Source: Halomonas sp. I5-271120 (GTDB lineage Bacteria > Pseudomonadota > Gammaproteobacteria > Pseudomonadales > Halomonadaceae). Taken from it: 64,000 bases of DNA. The stretch lies in the NCBI RefSeq assembly GCF_030553075.1, contig NZ_CP130701.1, forward strand, positions 62,001-126,000, read 5' to 3'. Below, piece after piece: positions 9,474-18,808 of the stretch (position 1 is its first letter; the number at the start of each line of letters is the position of its first letter). The translations under genes and the position numbers were made by a program. The notes beneath the pieces are model-generated. The model was not told where the DNA came from. It ran no database searches and saw only the letters and a list, made by a program, of their open reading frames with translations.

Positions 9474-9548
9474 GCGGGAATAGCTCAGTGGTAGAGCATC
9501 GCCTTGCCAAGGCGAGGGTCGCGAGTTCGAATCTCGTTTCCCGCTCCA
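9474..9548 (+). tRNA. tRNA-Gly (anticodon GCC)
   Basis: 75 nt with encoded CCA, beginning GCGGGAATAGCTCAGTGG. The anticodon stem CGCCT/AGGCG is interrupted by loop TTGCCAA (anticodon GCC). The T arm has GAGTTCGAATCTC. First gene of a three-tRNA operon homologous to glyW-cysT-leuZ. Confidence 0.97.
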
Positions 9549-9576
9549 TCATCGCGATGGTTGACTGACTCAGTGA

Positions 9577-9650
9577 GGCTGGATGGCAGAGTGGTTATGC
9601 AGCGGACTGCAACTCCGTGTACGCCGGTTCGATTCCGACTCCAGCCTCCA
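9577..9650 (+). tRNA. tRNA-Cys (anticodon GCA)
   Basis: 74 nt with encoded CCA, beginning GGCTGGATGGCAGAGTGG. The anticodon loop CTGCAAC gives GCA. It lies 28 bp after tRNA-Gly. Confidence 0.97.
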
Positions 9651-9678
9651 TTTCTGTTTTGCCCCGCTCGAACCTCCC

Positions 9679-9765
9679 GCCCGGATGGCGAAATTGGTAG
9701 ACGCAAGAGACTTAAAATCTCTCGGTGGTAACACCGTGCCGGTTCGAGCCCGGCTCCGGGCACCA
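9679..9765 (+). tRNA. tRNA-Leu (anticodon TAA)
   Basis: 87 nt with a long class II variable arm and encoded CCA, beginning GCCCGGATGGCGAAATTGG. The anticodon loop CTTAAAA gives TAA. Last gene of the operon, followed by a T-rich stretch but no strong hairpin. Confidence 0.97.
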
Positions 9766-10123
9766 GGTTATTGAGCCCCTCCCCCTGTTTTTATTCCTGA
9801 TCACTCACAACATTGTGCGTGCTCGTTTTGCATGTCTTTTTTGCCGACCCCTTGTATGTGAGCGCGCATCAGGAAAGTCCCTGACGCTTTCATCTCCGCC
9901 TTGCTTCGTGACCATCGGCTAGTTTGCGGGACAGACCGTGACACAGTCCTTAAGACCGTCCTTGCAACTACCCTTGAGGATAGCGTCTGCCATGCCGCCA
10001 GGGTGCATGATACCCTAAGCACCTTCTAGCAGCGGGCGGCGCATACTGCGATTCTGGCGCTTCCCCCAACGCCCACCGCCGCTCTTTCGCTGCCGAACCG
10101 GCCACATTAGCAAGTACATCGAC
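9766..10123. other. Intergenic region between the tRNA operon and the FUSC gene
   Basis: 358 bp with no convincing protein gene on either strand; the longest reading frame (minus, 9801-10022) has no recognisable features. A small hairpin AGGGT-gcatgat-ACCCT is visible near 10001-10017. The FUSC promoter should lie here but was not identified. Confidence 0.5.
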
Positions 10124-11266
10124 ATGCCCCTTCCTCGCCTGCGCGACCCCTATATCAACTACCGCAATCGCCACCTGCTGCACGTGATGCGGGTCACCCT
10201 GGCGCTGACGATCACTTTCGCTTTCATCGATATCTTCAAGGTTCCCCACGCCAGCTGGGCGCTGGTCAGCACTGTGATGGTGATGGGCAACCTGCCCCAT
10301 ATCGGCGGCGTGCTCGATAAAGGCCGCCAGCGACTGATCGGCACCGTCCTGGGCGCCGCCTGGGGCATTCTCATTACACTAGCGCCCAACCCGCCACCTT
10401 TGGTGGTACCGATCTGGACGCTGGCCGGCATTGCCGCCGCTACCTACGTGACGTTCAAGGGCCGTTACGGCTACAGCGGCCTGATGTTCGCCATCAGCCT
10501 GTTACTGGTGGTCGGCGATGGCACGCAGGAGCTGGGTACGGCTCTATGGCGGTCGTTCAACGTGCTCGTCGGCACCCTGATCGGCATCCTGGTTACCGCC
10601 TTTGCCATGCCGCAGAAGGCCACCGACGTGCAGCGCTTCCTGATGGCCGAGACCCTCGACAAGCTGGCCCGGCTGTACCATGCCCACACCAGCTCTACCG
10701 GTTCTCCGGACCTCGATACTCAACCGCTGTTGAAGTCGTCGAGCAGCCTCGTCATCAAGCAGCGAGGCCTTGTCGATGCGATTCACCGCGAACGCCGCCT
10801 GAGGCGCGAAGAACTCGACACCATCATCTCTCTCGAGCGGCGGATGCTTTCGACCATCGAGCTGCTGCTCGAAACCCACTGGACGACCCGTGACGGCCAT
10901 GATCATATCGCTGCCATGGAGGGACTGCGTGATCAGCAGCATCGCCTGGCTCGCGACCTGGGCACCCTGGCCTTCCAGGTGCGTACCGGCCAGCCTATCG
11001 ACGTCGAGCTGGCCCCCTTCGATCTGGAGCGCTACGCAACCAATGCCCGCCAGGCCACGGCGACCAGCGGCCGAGCACTGTTCAGCCCGGCCGGCTACCT
11101 ATGGCTCAACCGGGAGCTGGCCCGCCTCACCCAGGAACTGGTCGACACCCTCAGCGAACTGAGGCGCTTGCCCAGCCAGCGACTGCGCAAGCGGGCCAAG
11201 CATCACGTGCTGACCACGCACACGACCTTACCCGACGACAGCAACCCGCAAGGACCCGCCTCATGA
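10124..11266 (+). CDS. FUSC-family inner-membrane protein (aromatic acid exporter-like)
   Basis: 380 aa. The N-terminal half (about residues 20-165) has four or five hydrophobic segments typical of FUSC-type proteins, including SWALVSTVMVMGNLPHIGG and RLIGTVLGAAWGI. The C-terminal half is soluble and helical. Relatives include AaeB p-hydroxybenzoate efflux components and YccS-like proteins, which pump aromatic acids or are of unknown function. No membrane-fusion partner is adjacent. It overlaps nadB by an ATGA, so the two are probably translated together, though no functional link is evident. Confidence 0.8.
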   Translation: MPLPRLRDPYINYRNRHLLHVMRVTLALTITFAFIDIFKVPHASWALVSTVMVMGNLPHIGGVLDKGRQRLIGTVLGAAWGILITLAPNPPPLVVPIWTLAGIAAATYVTFKGRYGYSGLMFAISLLLVVGDGTQELGTALWRSFNVLVGTLIGILVTAFAMPQKATDVQRFLMAETLDKLARLYHAHTSSTGSPDLDTQPLLKSSSSLVIKQRGLVDAIHRERRLRREELDTIISLERRMLSTIELLLETHWTTRDGHDHIAAMEGLRDQQHRLARDLGTLAFQVRTGQPIDVELAPFDLERYATNARQATATSGRALFSPAGYLWLNRELARLTQELVDTLSELRRLPSQRLRKRAKHHVLTTHTTLPDDSNPQGPAS

Positions 11267-12873
11267 CGCGCGCTTCGCACCCGCAAGACGTTCTGATTCT
11301 CGGCGGCGGCGCGGCCGGCCTAGCCTTGGCACTCGAGCTGGCTGACAGTCGACCGGTTACTCTGCTGCGTCCAGCCAGCGACGATCACGGCGCCAGCCGC
11401 TGGGCCCAAGGAGGGATCGCCGCCGTGCTATCACCTCAGGACAACGTCGAAGACCATGTCCAGGACACCCTGATTGCCGGCGACGGCCTGTGTGACGAGA
11501 AGGCGGTACGCTTTACCGTCGAGCATGGCCGCGGTGCCATCGAATGGTTGCTGTCGCTGGGAGTCCCTTTCACGCTGGATGCCCGGGAAGACGCACCCTA
11601 CCCCTACCACCTGACCCGGGAGGGCGGCCACGGGGCGCGGCGCATCATCCATGCCGCCGATGCGACCGGCCAAGCGCTGATCGAGACCCTGCTCGAGCAT
11701 GCCCGCCGTCATCCTGCTATCACGCTGCGCGACGACCTCGGCGCCATCAGCCTGCTGCAAGATGCGAGCGGTGCCTGCCGCGGCGCCCGTTGCCTCGATC
11801 GACAAGGCAGCATCGAAGACATTACAGCCGCCGAGACGGTACTCGCCACCGGCGGTGCCAGCGGGCTCTGGCGCCACACCACCAGCCCACTACCGGCCTG
11901 CGGCGAGGGCATGGCGATGGCCGCCGAGCTAGGGGCCAGGCTGATGAACCTTGAGTTCCAGCAGTTTCACCCCACCTGCCTATACGACCCCGAGGGCACT
12001 CCTTTCCTGATCAGCGAGGCAGTGCGCGGCGAGGGCGGCATTCTGACCACGCTCGACGGCCATCGCTTCATGCCCGACATTGACTCGCGAGCCGAGCTGG
12101 CGCCTCGGGATATCGTGGCTCGCGCCATCGACGCCCAAATGCAGGAAACCGGTGCCAGTCATGTACTGCTGGACATCAGCCACCTGCCGGCGACCGCCCT
12201 CCAGGCACACTTCCCGACCATTCATGCCCACTGCCTGGGCCGCGGGATCGACATCACCCGACAGCCGATTCCGGTGGTGCCCGCCGCCCACTATAGCTGT
12301 GGCGGCGTGGCCACCGACCTCGACGGCCGCACCGGGGTAGAGGGATTATTCGCCATCGGCGAGGTGGCCTGCACCGGCCTGCACGGCGCCAACCGCATGG
12401 CCAGCAACTCCCTGCTGGAGTGCCTGGTATTCGCGCGAGCCGCCGCCGAGTCTCTCAAAGCCACGTCGCCAGAGCCTTCAGAACATGCTTCTCTGTCACG
12501 ACAGCCCGAACTCGATGTGCCTGCCGACAACCGCACAGAGGCTCCTCGGCAGCATATCGATAGGTTATTCCAGCGACTGAGGGCGATCATGAGCCGACGC
12601 GTGGGCATCGTGCGAGACGATGCCGGACTTGGCCATGCCGAAAACGATATCGCCGGGCTCATCACGGAAAGCCGCGAACTGTGTCAGACCCATGCACCGG
12701 CCCTCCACCTGGCGAGCCTATGGCATGCAGTACGCCTGGCGGGCATGACCGTTCAGGCGGCCCAAGGGCGAGAGGAGTCTCGCGGCCTGCACTTTAACCG
12801 CGACCATTCCCACCAAGCACCAGGCAAAGCGCTTGCGTCGAGCGTTCAGTTGCCCGCCCAATGGCGGAACTAG
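11263..12873 (+). CDS. nadB: L-aspartate oxidase
   Basis: 536 aa flavoenzyme that oxidises aspartate to iminoaspartate, the first step of NAD synthesis, feeding NadA. The FAD-binding GGGAAG is at 14-19, with SRWAQGGIAAVL, the GHGARRIIHAAD segment and the succinate dehydrogenase/fumarate reductase-like block HPTCLYD...LISEAVRGEGG. The C-terminal GVATDLDGRTGV...GLHGANRMASNSLLEC block is complete. The start is the ATG of an ATGA overlap with the preceding gene. nadA and nadC are not in the window. Confidence 0.96.
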   Translation: MTRASHPQDVLILGGGAAGLALALELADSRPVTLLRPASDDHGASRWAQGGIAAVLSPQDNVEDHVQDTLIAGDGLCDEKAVRFTVEHGRGAIEWLLSLGVPFTLDAREDAPYPYHLTREGGHGARRIIHAADATGQALIETLLEHARRHPAITLRDDLGAISLLQDASGACRGARCLDRQGSIEDITAAETVLATGGASGLWRHTTSPLPACGEGMAMAAELGARLMNLEFQQFHPTCLYDPEGTPFLISEAVRGEGGILTTLDGHRFMPDIDSRAELAPRDIVARAIDAQMQETGASHVLLDISHLPATALQAHFPTIHAHCLGRGIDITRQPIPVVPAAHYSCGGVATDLDGRTGVEGLFAIGEVACTGLHGANRMASNSLLECLVFARAAAESLKATSPEPSEHASLSRQPELDVPADNRTEAPRQHIDRLFQRLRAIMSRRVGIVRDDAGLGHAENDIAGLITESRELCQTHAPALHLASLWHAVRLAGMTVQAAQGREESRGLHFNRDHSHQAPGKALASSVQLPAQWRN

Positions 12874-12885
12874 GCATCAGATAGC

Positions 12886-12927
12886 ATCGCGCCAGGTGGA
12901 TCGCGCCAGGTGGATCGCGCCAGGTGG
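12886..12927. repeat. 3 x 14-bp tandem repeat
   Basis: Three identical copies of ATCGCGCCAGGTGG begin 12 bp after the nadB stop. The following 150 bp up to ygfX show no gene. Confidence 0.9.
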
Positions 12928-13096
12928 AAAGCAGCAAAGGGCGCGTCATGCAGGAAGGCTCTCAACAAGAAACGCATCGACACGCGAGAGCCAAAAGGCT
13001 AGAGGACGGGCGCGAGCGGCAAGTGGCTAATGCCGATGGGTTGAGAGTAGGGCTGAGGTGTAGACCCGATGAGAGTTGAACGCGGCCCAGAGAGCG

Positions 13097-13543
13097 TTAG
13101 ATGTCGGCCTTCCCCGCCACCAGCAACCTGCGCAGGGCGCGGCCATCTTCTTTGCTCAGACTGTCCGGCCACAGCCAATGCGACTCATGGGCCAGCGTGA
13201 GCCCCACCAACCAGGGGCCGAGATAACCACAGCCCACAGAGCAGCGTGTCCAGCCAGCCTCACCGGCGGGCTGCACCTGCCACTCTCCGCTATCGCTCCA
13301 CTCTGCCCCTAGCGGCCCCTCTCCCCCGGTTGCGTCCTGATCCACGAAGCGTAGCTGCCAGCCTCCTCGCCGCCGGCGGACATAGCCCCACAGCACTATC
13401 CCCAGACACAACGCCGCCGCAGCGGACAGCCACGGCGGCGCATAGACCATACTCACCATCAAGGCTCCCAGGGCCATGCCCAGATGGAGCGCAACGGCCA
13501 GTCTAGAGGGTACGATACTGATCGTTACCGGTGGTTTCGGCAT
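13097..13543 (-). CDS. ygfX: YgfX/CptA family membrane protein
   Basis: 148 aa. Two closely spaced membrane helices (about residues 17-55) are followed by a basic [11 protein letters not shown] turn and a soluble domain ending in the family signature [18 protein letters not shown]. YgfX partners SdhE in enterobacteria, where it was described as a membrane toxin (CptA) that affects FtsZ and MreB; the toxin assignment is debated. It overlaps sdhE by 41 nt on the same strand, so coupling is likely. The ATG at 13543 is chosen; a TTG nine nucleotides upstream is possible. Confidence 0.82.
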   Translation of the reverse strand: MPKPPVTISIVPSRLAVALHLGMALGALMVSMVYAPPWLSAAAALCLGIVLWGYVRRRRGGWQLRFVDQDATGGEGPLGAEWSDSGEWQVQPAGEAGWTRCSVGCGYLGPWLVGLTLAHESHWLWPDSLSKEDGRALRRLLVAGKADI

Positions 13544-13796
13544 AATCCACAATCATCTGCACCACGCGGCGACGCTGCGAATCCACAGGCCACTCGCGGC
13601 GCATCAGCCACACGAAAAGGTCCTGATCTTCTTCGGCAATCAAATCGCGATAGGTTTGCTTGTCGGCATCATCCAGGGCATCGAAGCGGTGCTCAAGGAA
13701 GGGGATCAACAGCAGGTCGAGCTCCCACATACCACGACGGGAGTGCCAGTAGAGCCGCTTGCGATCGATCTCATCGACGGTTTGCTGTTCGTTCAA
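13503..13796 (-). CDS. sdhE: FAD assembly factor SdhE
   Basis: 97 aa. A small helical protein that promotes covalent FAD attachment to SdhA and FrdA. The conserved RGxxE motif reads RGMWE at residues 21-25, and [26 protein letters not shown] follow the family. The best start is TTG at 13796 (GAGG six nt upstream), giving a 97-residue protein; an ATG further upstream would add 21 unrelated residues. It forms the usual sdhE-ygfX pair and is divergent from ihfB. Confidence 0.92.
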   Translation of the reverse strand: MNEQQTVDEIDRKRLYWHSRRGMWELDLLLIPFLEHRFDALDDADKQTYRDLIAEEDQDLFVWLMRREWPVDSQRRRVVQMIVDYAETTGNDQYRTL

Positions 13797-13999
13797 GGTC
13801 AGCCTCGAAACTCTTACGGAATGTGCACACAGTATACGCTTGGCGACGCCGGGCGCCATGGGGTCAGGAACCGCATCCAGCCTCGCAATGGAAGACTCTT
13901 GCTAGTTCGTTGTTTTATCTCGGTTTGCACAGTATGCTGAATCAAACAATAGCGCCGAGATGTTGCCAATCTGCTGGCACCACTGCACGGAGTAAGTCG

Positions 14000-14296
14000 A
14001 TGACCAAATCCGAGTTGATCGAACAGATAGCCATGCGACAGCCCGAGCTGTCAGTCAAGGATGTGGAAGCTGCTGTCCGCATCATTCTCGACGACGTCAC
14101 CGATGCCCTGGCAGATGGCGGCCGCGTGGAGATCCGCGGCTTCGGCAGCTTCTCGTTGCACTATCGCGAACCCCGAACCGGGCGCAACCCCAAGACCGGC
14201 GATCCGGTCGAACTCGAGGGCAAATTCGTGCCTCACTTCAAGCCGGGCAAGGAACTTCGCGAACAGGTCAATGCCAGCAGAGCGCTGGGCTACTAG
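14000..14296 (+). CDS. ihfB: Integration host factor subunit beta
   Basis: 98 aa. HU/IHF-fold DNA-bending protein that works as a heterodimer with IhfA. The beta-subunit start [11 protein letters not shown], the arm [24 protein letters not shown] and C-terminal [12 protein letters not shown] are typical. The ATG at 14000 has GGAG upstream. In many gammaproteobacteria ihfB follows rpsA; here the upstream neighbour is the divergent sdhE, so ihfB has its own promoter region of about 200 bp. lapA and lapB follow closely. Confidence 0.96.
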   Translation: MTKSELIEQIAMRQPELSVKDVEAAVRIILDDVTDALADGGRVEIRGFGSFSLHYREPRTGRNPKTGDPVELEGKFVPHFKPGKELREQVNASRALGY

Positions 14297-14346
14297 AATA
14301 GCGGCTTGCCCATCCGCCCCTTGTTGGCTTCACAAAGGACACTATC

Positions 14347-14652
14347 ATGCGTTGGCTAAAAGGCGTTTTTCTGGGGATCATTCTGCTACTGGTGTTGCTG
14401 GTCGGCATCCTGTTTGCCGTCAACAACCAGCAGACCGTGCCTCTCAACCTGATCTGGACAGAGCTCCCGCCCGCTTCCTTGTCACTGTGGCTGCTGGGAT
14501 CACTGACCGCTGGCGTCTTGCTGGGGATGCTTGCCATGACCGGCGTCTATATGCGGCTTCGTGCCCTGCTGACCCGGGCCCAGCGACACAATCAGCAGCA
14601 GCGCAAGGAACTCGACCGCCTGCGGATTCAGGAGCTCAAGGAAGTCGCCTAA
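14347..14652 (+). CDS. lapA: Lipopolysaccharide assembly protein A
   Basis: 101 aa. DUF1049 inner-membrane protein with two membrane helices (about 5-25 and 40-65), the conserved FAVNNQQTVPLNL between them and a Gln/Arg-rich cytoplasmic coiled tail. LapA partners LapB in controlling LpxC turnover and LPS synthesis. It abuts lapB (TAA directly followed by ATG). Confidence 0.93.
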   Translation: MRWLKGVFLGIILLLVLLVGILFAVNNQQTVPLNLIWTELPPASLSLWLLGSLTAGVLLGMLAMTGVYMRLRALLTRAQRHNQQQRKELDRLRIQELKEVA

Positions 14653-15834
14653 ATGCATGACCTCCTGCTGCTGGCCCTGTTGTTGGCAGCAGTCGCCATT
14701 GGCTGGTGGCTGGGCCGACGCGACCATCAGGGCACTGCCGATCAACCGGGACAGCACACGCTGTCCCGGGATTATTTCGTGGGGCTCAATTATCTGCTCA
14801 ACGAACAGCCTGATCGTGCCATTGAGACCTTCGTCGCCGCTCTCGAAGTCAATAGCGATACCATCGAGACCCACATTGCCCTCGGCAACCTCTTCCGCTC
14901 GCGGGGAGAGACCGATCGTGCGGTCAAGATTCACCAGAACCTGCTGGCTCGCCCCGCGCTCACGCCCGCGCAAGGCAGCCTGGTGCAAATCGAGCTATCC
15001 CGAGACTTCCTCAACCTGGGCCTACTCGATCGCGCCGAGAAACTCCTCGAAAACCTGATCCACGACGGCGGCGATGAAAGCCAGCGCCAGCAGGCCAAGC
15101 TGCTGCTGGTCGACCTGCTGGAGCGCGAGAAAGAGTGGCAGGCGGCCCTCGATGTCGCTCAGCCAGGCCTGATTCGCCAGTATGACAATATCCAGCGGGC
15201 GGCCGCTCACTGGCTCTGCGAGCTTGCCGAACGAGACCTCGAGTCAGCCAGCCCATCGCTTGCTAGAAAGAAGCTTCGTCAGGCGCTCAATATCGACGGC
15301 CACTGTGTCAGGGCCACGCTGCTGCTGGCTCGCATGGAACATGACACCGGCCACTACAAGGCCGAACTCAAGCTGTTGAAGCGAATTCCCGACCAGGACG
15401 CGAGCTTTGCCGCGCTGATTCTCGAGCCGCTGCGGGATGCGTACCGGCTCCTGAATGATGAAGAAGGCCTCGAGAAGGCACTTCAGAAGTTGAACGAGAA
15501 GGTGCCGATGACCTCAACGGTCATCATGCTAGCCGAATGCGTTCAGCGGCGAGCCGGCCACCAAGAAGCGGCAGAGCTGATCCAGGCCCAAATGGAGCGC
15601 GCACCCAGTCTGCGCGGGCTTGATTACCTGCTTCATCTCTATCAGCAGGATGCGACCGCCGAGGAACAACGCTTTCTCGGCCCTCTCAACCACCACTCTC
15701 GCGCCCTGCTCGACGCCCGCCCCCGCTTTCGCTGCGGGCAGTGCGGTTTTTCGGGAACCGAATTGCATTGGCAGTGCCCCAGCTGCCGGCAATGGGGCAC
15801 CACCCGGCCGATGACAGGCCGCAAGGGCGACTAA
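14653..15834 (+). CDS. lapB: Lipopolysaccharide assembly protein B
   Basis: 393 aa. An N-terminal membrane anchor (about 1-20) is followed by tetratricopeptide repeats facing the cytoplasm (YFVGLNYLLNEQPDRAIETF and successive repeats). A C-terminal rubredoxin-like zinc site with CGQC...CPSC follows. LapB (YciM) presents LpxC to FtsH for degradation and so sets LPS output. It converges with pyrF, only 3 bp apart. Confidence 0.95.
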   Translation: MHDLLLLALLLAAVAIGWWLGRRDHQGTADQPGQHTLSRDYFVGLNYLLNEQPDRAIETFVAALEVNSDTIETHIALGNLFRSRGETDRAVKIHQNLLARPALTPAQGSLVQIELSRDFLNLGLLDRAEKLLENLIHDGGDESQRQQAKLLLVDLLEREKEWQAALDVAQPGLIRQYDNIQRAAAHWLCELAERDLESASPSLARKKLRQALNIDGHCVRATLLLARMEHDTGHYKAELKLLKRIPDQDASFAALILEPLRDAYRLLNDEEGLEKALQKLNEKVPMTSTVIMLAECVQRRAGHQEAAELIQAQMERAPSLRGLDYLLHLYQQDATAEEQRFLGPLNHHSRALLDARPRFRCGQCGFSGTELHWQCPSCRQWGTTRPMTGRKGD

Positions 15835-15837
15835 CCG

Positions 15838-16536
15838 CTAGCCCGCGAGCTCGCTCTCGATGGCCGCCAGGGCCGCCATGGGGTCCGCTGCCTGCGTCAC
15901 CGGACGACCTACGACCAGATGGGTGCTACCAGCCGCCATGGCATCGCTGGGGGTCAGCACCCGGCGCTGGTCATCGGCCCCCGCCGACGCCGGACGAATG
16001 CCCGGCGTGACCTTAAGGAAATCCTCTCCACACAGATCGCGCAGCGCGGTGGCTTCCTGCGCCGAGCACACCACGCCGTCCATGCCGCTTTGCTTGGCCA
16101 GACCCGCCAGCCTGGCTACCTGCTCGGCCGTTGACACCGTCACGCCCACCTCGGCCAGGTCCTCTGCACTCATGCTGGTCAGCACGGTCACCGCGATCAA
16201 CTGTGTCGACAGCGCCTGGCTGTCCAGCCGCTCCCTGGCCGCCTCCATCATGCGGCGCCCGCCGCTGGCATGGACATTGACCATCCACACGCCCTGCTCC
16301 GCCGCAGCCTGTACGGCACCGGCAACGGTATTGGGAATGTCATGGAATTTGAGATCAAGAAACACCTCGAAACCACGGCCGTGCAGGGCTTCGAGCACAT
16401 CAGGTCCGCTGCGGGTGTAGAGTTCCTTGCCGACCTTGACTCGGCAACGCGACGGGTCGAGCTGATCGGCCATGCACAGAGCAGCATCCAGAGAGGGGTA
16501 ATCGAGGGCAATGATCAGCGGGGACGCAGGTGACAT
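15838..16536 (-). CDS. pyrF: Orotidine 5'-phosphate decarboxylase
   Basis: 232 aa. The last step of UMP synthesis. The active-site block [12 protein letters not shown] carries the Asp-Lys-Asp catalytic set, and the N-terminal IIALDYPS and C-terminal VTPGIRP and LVVGRPVT phosphate-binding motifs are present. The ATG at 16536 fits the family; a GTG four codons upstream overlaps the Shine-Dalgarno. In many relatives pyrF follows lapB on the same strand; here it is inverted. Confidence 0.96.
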   Translation of the reverse strand: MSPASPLIIALDYPSLDAALCMADQLDPSRCRVKVGKELYTRSGPDVLEALHGRGFEVFLDLKFHDIPNTVAGAVQAAAEQGVWMVNVHASGGRRMMEAARERLDSQALSTQLIAVTVLTSMSAEDLAEVGVTVSTAEQVARLAGLAKQSGMDGVVCSAQEATALRDLCGEDFLKVTPGIRPASAGADDQRRVLTPSDAMAAGSTHLVVGRPVTQAADPMAALAAIESELAG

Positions 16537-16799
16537 CGGACAGCGCACTCCAGGCGGGAAGAATTCGCGCGCAGTATATCAGGCAGACGCGGACTTCAGG
16601 ACCCTTACCGCACACGGCTCCGATGACGACAGGCTCCAACGCTGCCAATCCCCAGGCCCTGGCAACTCCGTGCACTGCAATATCAGATTTTTCTTACCAA
16701 AAGGGTCGGCAATCGCTGACACACAGCATGCAGCGTGATGACTAGGCTGAATCAGGACACATGGAGTGTCGATTATCACCGTTAGCGGAGAATTCGCCC

Positions 16800-17081
16800 A
16801 TGCAACGTCTCAGCCAGATCATCGCCCTGTCGTGCCTGCTCCTAGCCGCTATGCCGGCCCTTGCGCAGGAAACGTCGACCGCGCAACAGCCCGCGATCAA
16901 CATCAATACCGCCAGCGCCGAACAGCTCGAGACCCTGCCGGGTATCGGCACCTCGCGAGCTGCCGACATCGTCGCCGACCGTGAAGCCAATGGCGACTAC
17001 AGCAGTGCCGAGGACCTGATGCGCGTCAACGGCATCGGTGAGGCCACCGTCGACGGCATGCGCAACCGGTTAAACTTCTAG
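16800..17081 (+). CDS. ComEA-like helix-hairpin-helix DNA-binding protein
   Basis: 93 aa. A signal peptide (hydrophobic IIALSCLLLAAMPALA, cleavage after ALA) precedes a tandem helix-hairpin-helix domain: ININTASAEQLETLPGIG and DLMRVNGIGEATVDGMR. Proteins of this form bind double-stranded DNA in the periplasm and serve in natural transformation (ComEA) in competent species; elsewhere the role is open. No other competence gene is adjacent. It ends at a strong bidirectional terminator. Confidence 0.88.
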   Translation: MQRLSQIIALSCLLLAAMPALAQETSTAQQPAININTASAEQLETLPGIGTSRAADIVADREANGDYSSAEDLMRVNGIGEATVDGMRNRLNF

Positions 17082-17110
17082 GCTTGTAACAACGCCATAT
17101 CAGCAGCATG

Positions 17111-17140
17111 CAAAACGCCGGGCAAATGCCCGGCGTTTTG
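17111..17140. terminator. Bidirectional terminator
   Basis: A perfect 13-bp stem CAAAACGCCGGGC / GCCCGGCGTTTTG with AAAT loop lies between the convergent comEA-like gene and the SDR gene. Confidence 0.9.
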
Positions 17141-17163
17141 GCTGAGTTAGCGCAGGCGTGGCG

Positions 17164-17925
17164 CTAGACGCGCAGGCCGCCATCACACTCGATGACCCGT
17201 CCGCTGAAATAGTCGTTATCAAAGATATAGGCGACACTCTGAGCAATGTCTTCCGGCTGCCCCAGCTTCCCCAGCGGGATGCCCTTGGTGATCTTCTCCA
17301 GAACGTCCGGACGGATCGATGCCGTCATCTCGGTCTCGATGAAGCCCGGCGCCACCGCCCCGACCCGGATGCCGTTGCGTGCCAGCTCCTTGGCCCAGGT
17401 CACGGTCAGTGATGCGACACCCGCCTTGGCCGCAGAATAGTTACTCTGCCCCATGTTGCCGGCCCGCGAGATGCTGGAGATATTGACGATCACCCCGCCT
17501 TCGCCGGCTTCTACCATCCGGTAGGCCGCTTCCTGACCGCAGAGGAAGACCCCGGTCAGGTTGACGTCGATGACTTGCTGCCACTGCTTGAGACTCAGCC
17601 CCTTCTCGACCTTGCCGTCCTTGACCTTGACCAGCAGCCCGTCCCGAGTGATGCCGGCATTGTTGACCAGCCCCTTGAGCGGCCCCATATCGGCGACAAT
17701 AGCCGCAAAGGTTTCACTGACCGAGGCTTGATCCGCGACGTCGAGCTCATAGGCCCGAGCCTCTATGCCTTGATCCAGAAGGGCATTGACGGCCTGATCC
17801 AGGGTGTCACGCTCCAGATCCAGAAGTGCCAGGCGAGCGCCCTGCTGGCCCAGATGCCGCGCCATGGCCAGCCCCAAACCACGCGCACCGCCGGTAATGG
17901 CAATCACCGCTCCTTTCATCTGCAT
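17164..17925 (-). CDS. Short-chain dehydrogenase/reductase, FabG-like
   Basis: 253 aa. A classical SDR: cofactor loop TGGARGLG (11-18), NNAG, catalytic Ser in NISSIS and YSAAK. The C-terminal DGGLRV ends the fold. It resembles 3-oxoacyl-ACP reductases but carries a longer insertion after the NNAG motif (GLLVKVKDGKVEKGLSL). It stands alone, far from any fab cluster, so the substrate may differ from fatty-acid synthesis. The first ATG has AAGGGGAG five nt upstream; a second ATG two codons later is less well placed. Confidence 0.85.
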   Translation of the reverse strand: MQMKGAVIAITGGARGLGLAMARHLGQQGARLALLDLERDTLDQAVNALLDQGIEARAYELDVADQASVSETFAAIVADMGPLKGLVNNAGITRDGLLVKVKDGKVEKGLSLKQWQQVIDVNLTGVFLCGQEAAYRMVEAGEGGVIVNISSISRAGNMGQSNYSAAKAGVASLTVTWAKELARNGIRVGAVAPGFIETEMTASIRPDVLEKITKGIPLGKLGQPEDIAQSVAYIFDNDYFSGRVIECDGGLRV

Positions 17926-18253
17926 GTCGACTCCCCTTGCGTAATCAAAGCTTGCATAATAAAAGCTTTCTTAATTTAACTTTAACTAATTCAATTATGA
18001 TTAATTAAACCTTCGTTGCTTAAATCTTACATAATCCAAGATTTTGGGTGATTCAAGGTGATGTAAGCACATTGTGCAGTGCAGCATTTATCAATCTAGC
18101 ATGTCTCGCCTCTTTACGCTCAACTCAATCACCACACTCAACCTACCCGCCAACGCCGCTCAAAACAGCAGAACACAGGCCCGATAGCCCAACATGCCTT
18201 GAAAAAGCCAATCCCGCCGCCATTATCCGTCTGTCACCGAACATGGAGTCATC
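17926..18253. other. AT-rich intergenic region upstream of the SDR and fxsA
   Basis: 328 bp between divergent genes. About 17941-18060 is strikingly AT-rich for this genome, with several TTAATT and AATTAA blocks and a small AAGCTT inverted repeat. It probably holds both promoters and perhaps nucleoid-protein sites. No gene was found. Confidence 0.5.
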
Positions 18254-18778
18254 ATGCCCCTGCTCTTGTTTTTCAGTCTTTTTGCCTTGCTCGATTTCGT
18301 CATCTTGTTCTCTATCGGCAGCGAAATCGGCCTGTTGACCACCCTGCTGCTGGTCCTCGCCACTGGCTTCATCGGCCTGCATCTAATCCGCCGTGAAGGC
18401 ACCGCCACGCTGGCGAGAGCCCAGCAGCGCTTTGCTCAGGGCGAGATACCCTCGAGTGAGCTAATGACCGGCGCGGCCCTTATCTTCGGCGGCGCCCTGC
18501 TGATGGCCCCGGGTTTCCTGTCTGATGGCCTGGGCCTGATGTGTCTGATACCCGATGCACGTCGCCTGCTTGGCAAGTTGCTGGCCCGTATAGGCATCAA
18601 GGGCCAAATTCTGGGCGGCACCACCAGCGCCGGTGCTCGGGGCGTGCCTCCCGACGGCTGGGAAGAGGCCAGCGGCGCCAAGCGTGAAGAGCGCCATGAA
18701 GAAGGTGCATCGTCTTATGCAAGCGACCAAGCACCTCTGGAAGGGGATTTCATCTCCCGGGATGAGCCACGTCGCTGA
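18254..18778 (+). CDS. fxsA: FxsA family membrane protein
   Basis: 174 aa. FxsA-type cytoplasmic membrane protein: an N-terminal hydrophobic hairpin (FFSLFALLDFVILFSIGSEIG, LVLATGFIGLHLIRREG) followed by the conserved GALLMAPGFLSDGLGLMCLIP and a charged C-terminal tail. In E. coli FxsA eases exclusion of phage T7 by the F plasmid, and it commonly sits upstream of groES, as here. Confidence 0.93.
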   Translation: MPLLLFFSLFALLDFVILFSIGSEIGLLTTLLLVLATGFIGLHLIRREGTATLARAQQRFAQGEIPSSELMTGAALIFGGALLMAPGFLSDGLGLMCLIPDARRLLGKLLARIGIKGQILGGTTSAGARGVPPDGWEEASGAKREERHEEGASSYASDQAPLEGDFISRDEPRR

Positions 18779-18808
18779 ACGCAAACCTAAAATTTTTGCT
18801 CGTGAGCC

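Noticed and set aside
9801..10022. 73-codon minus-strand frame in the gap after tRNA-Leu
   Set aside because: No ribosome-binding site, no recognisable features, low-complexity Arg/Ser/Val composition.
12886..12927. CRISPR array
   Set aside because: Three adjoining 14-bp copies without spacers; a simple tandem repeat. No CRISPR array or cas gene was seen in the window.
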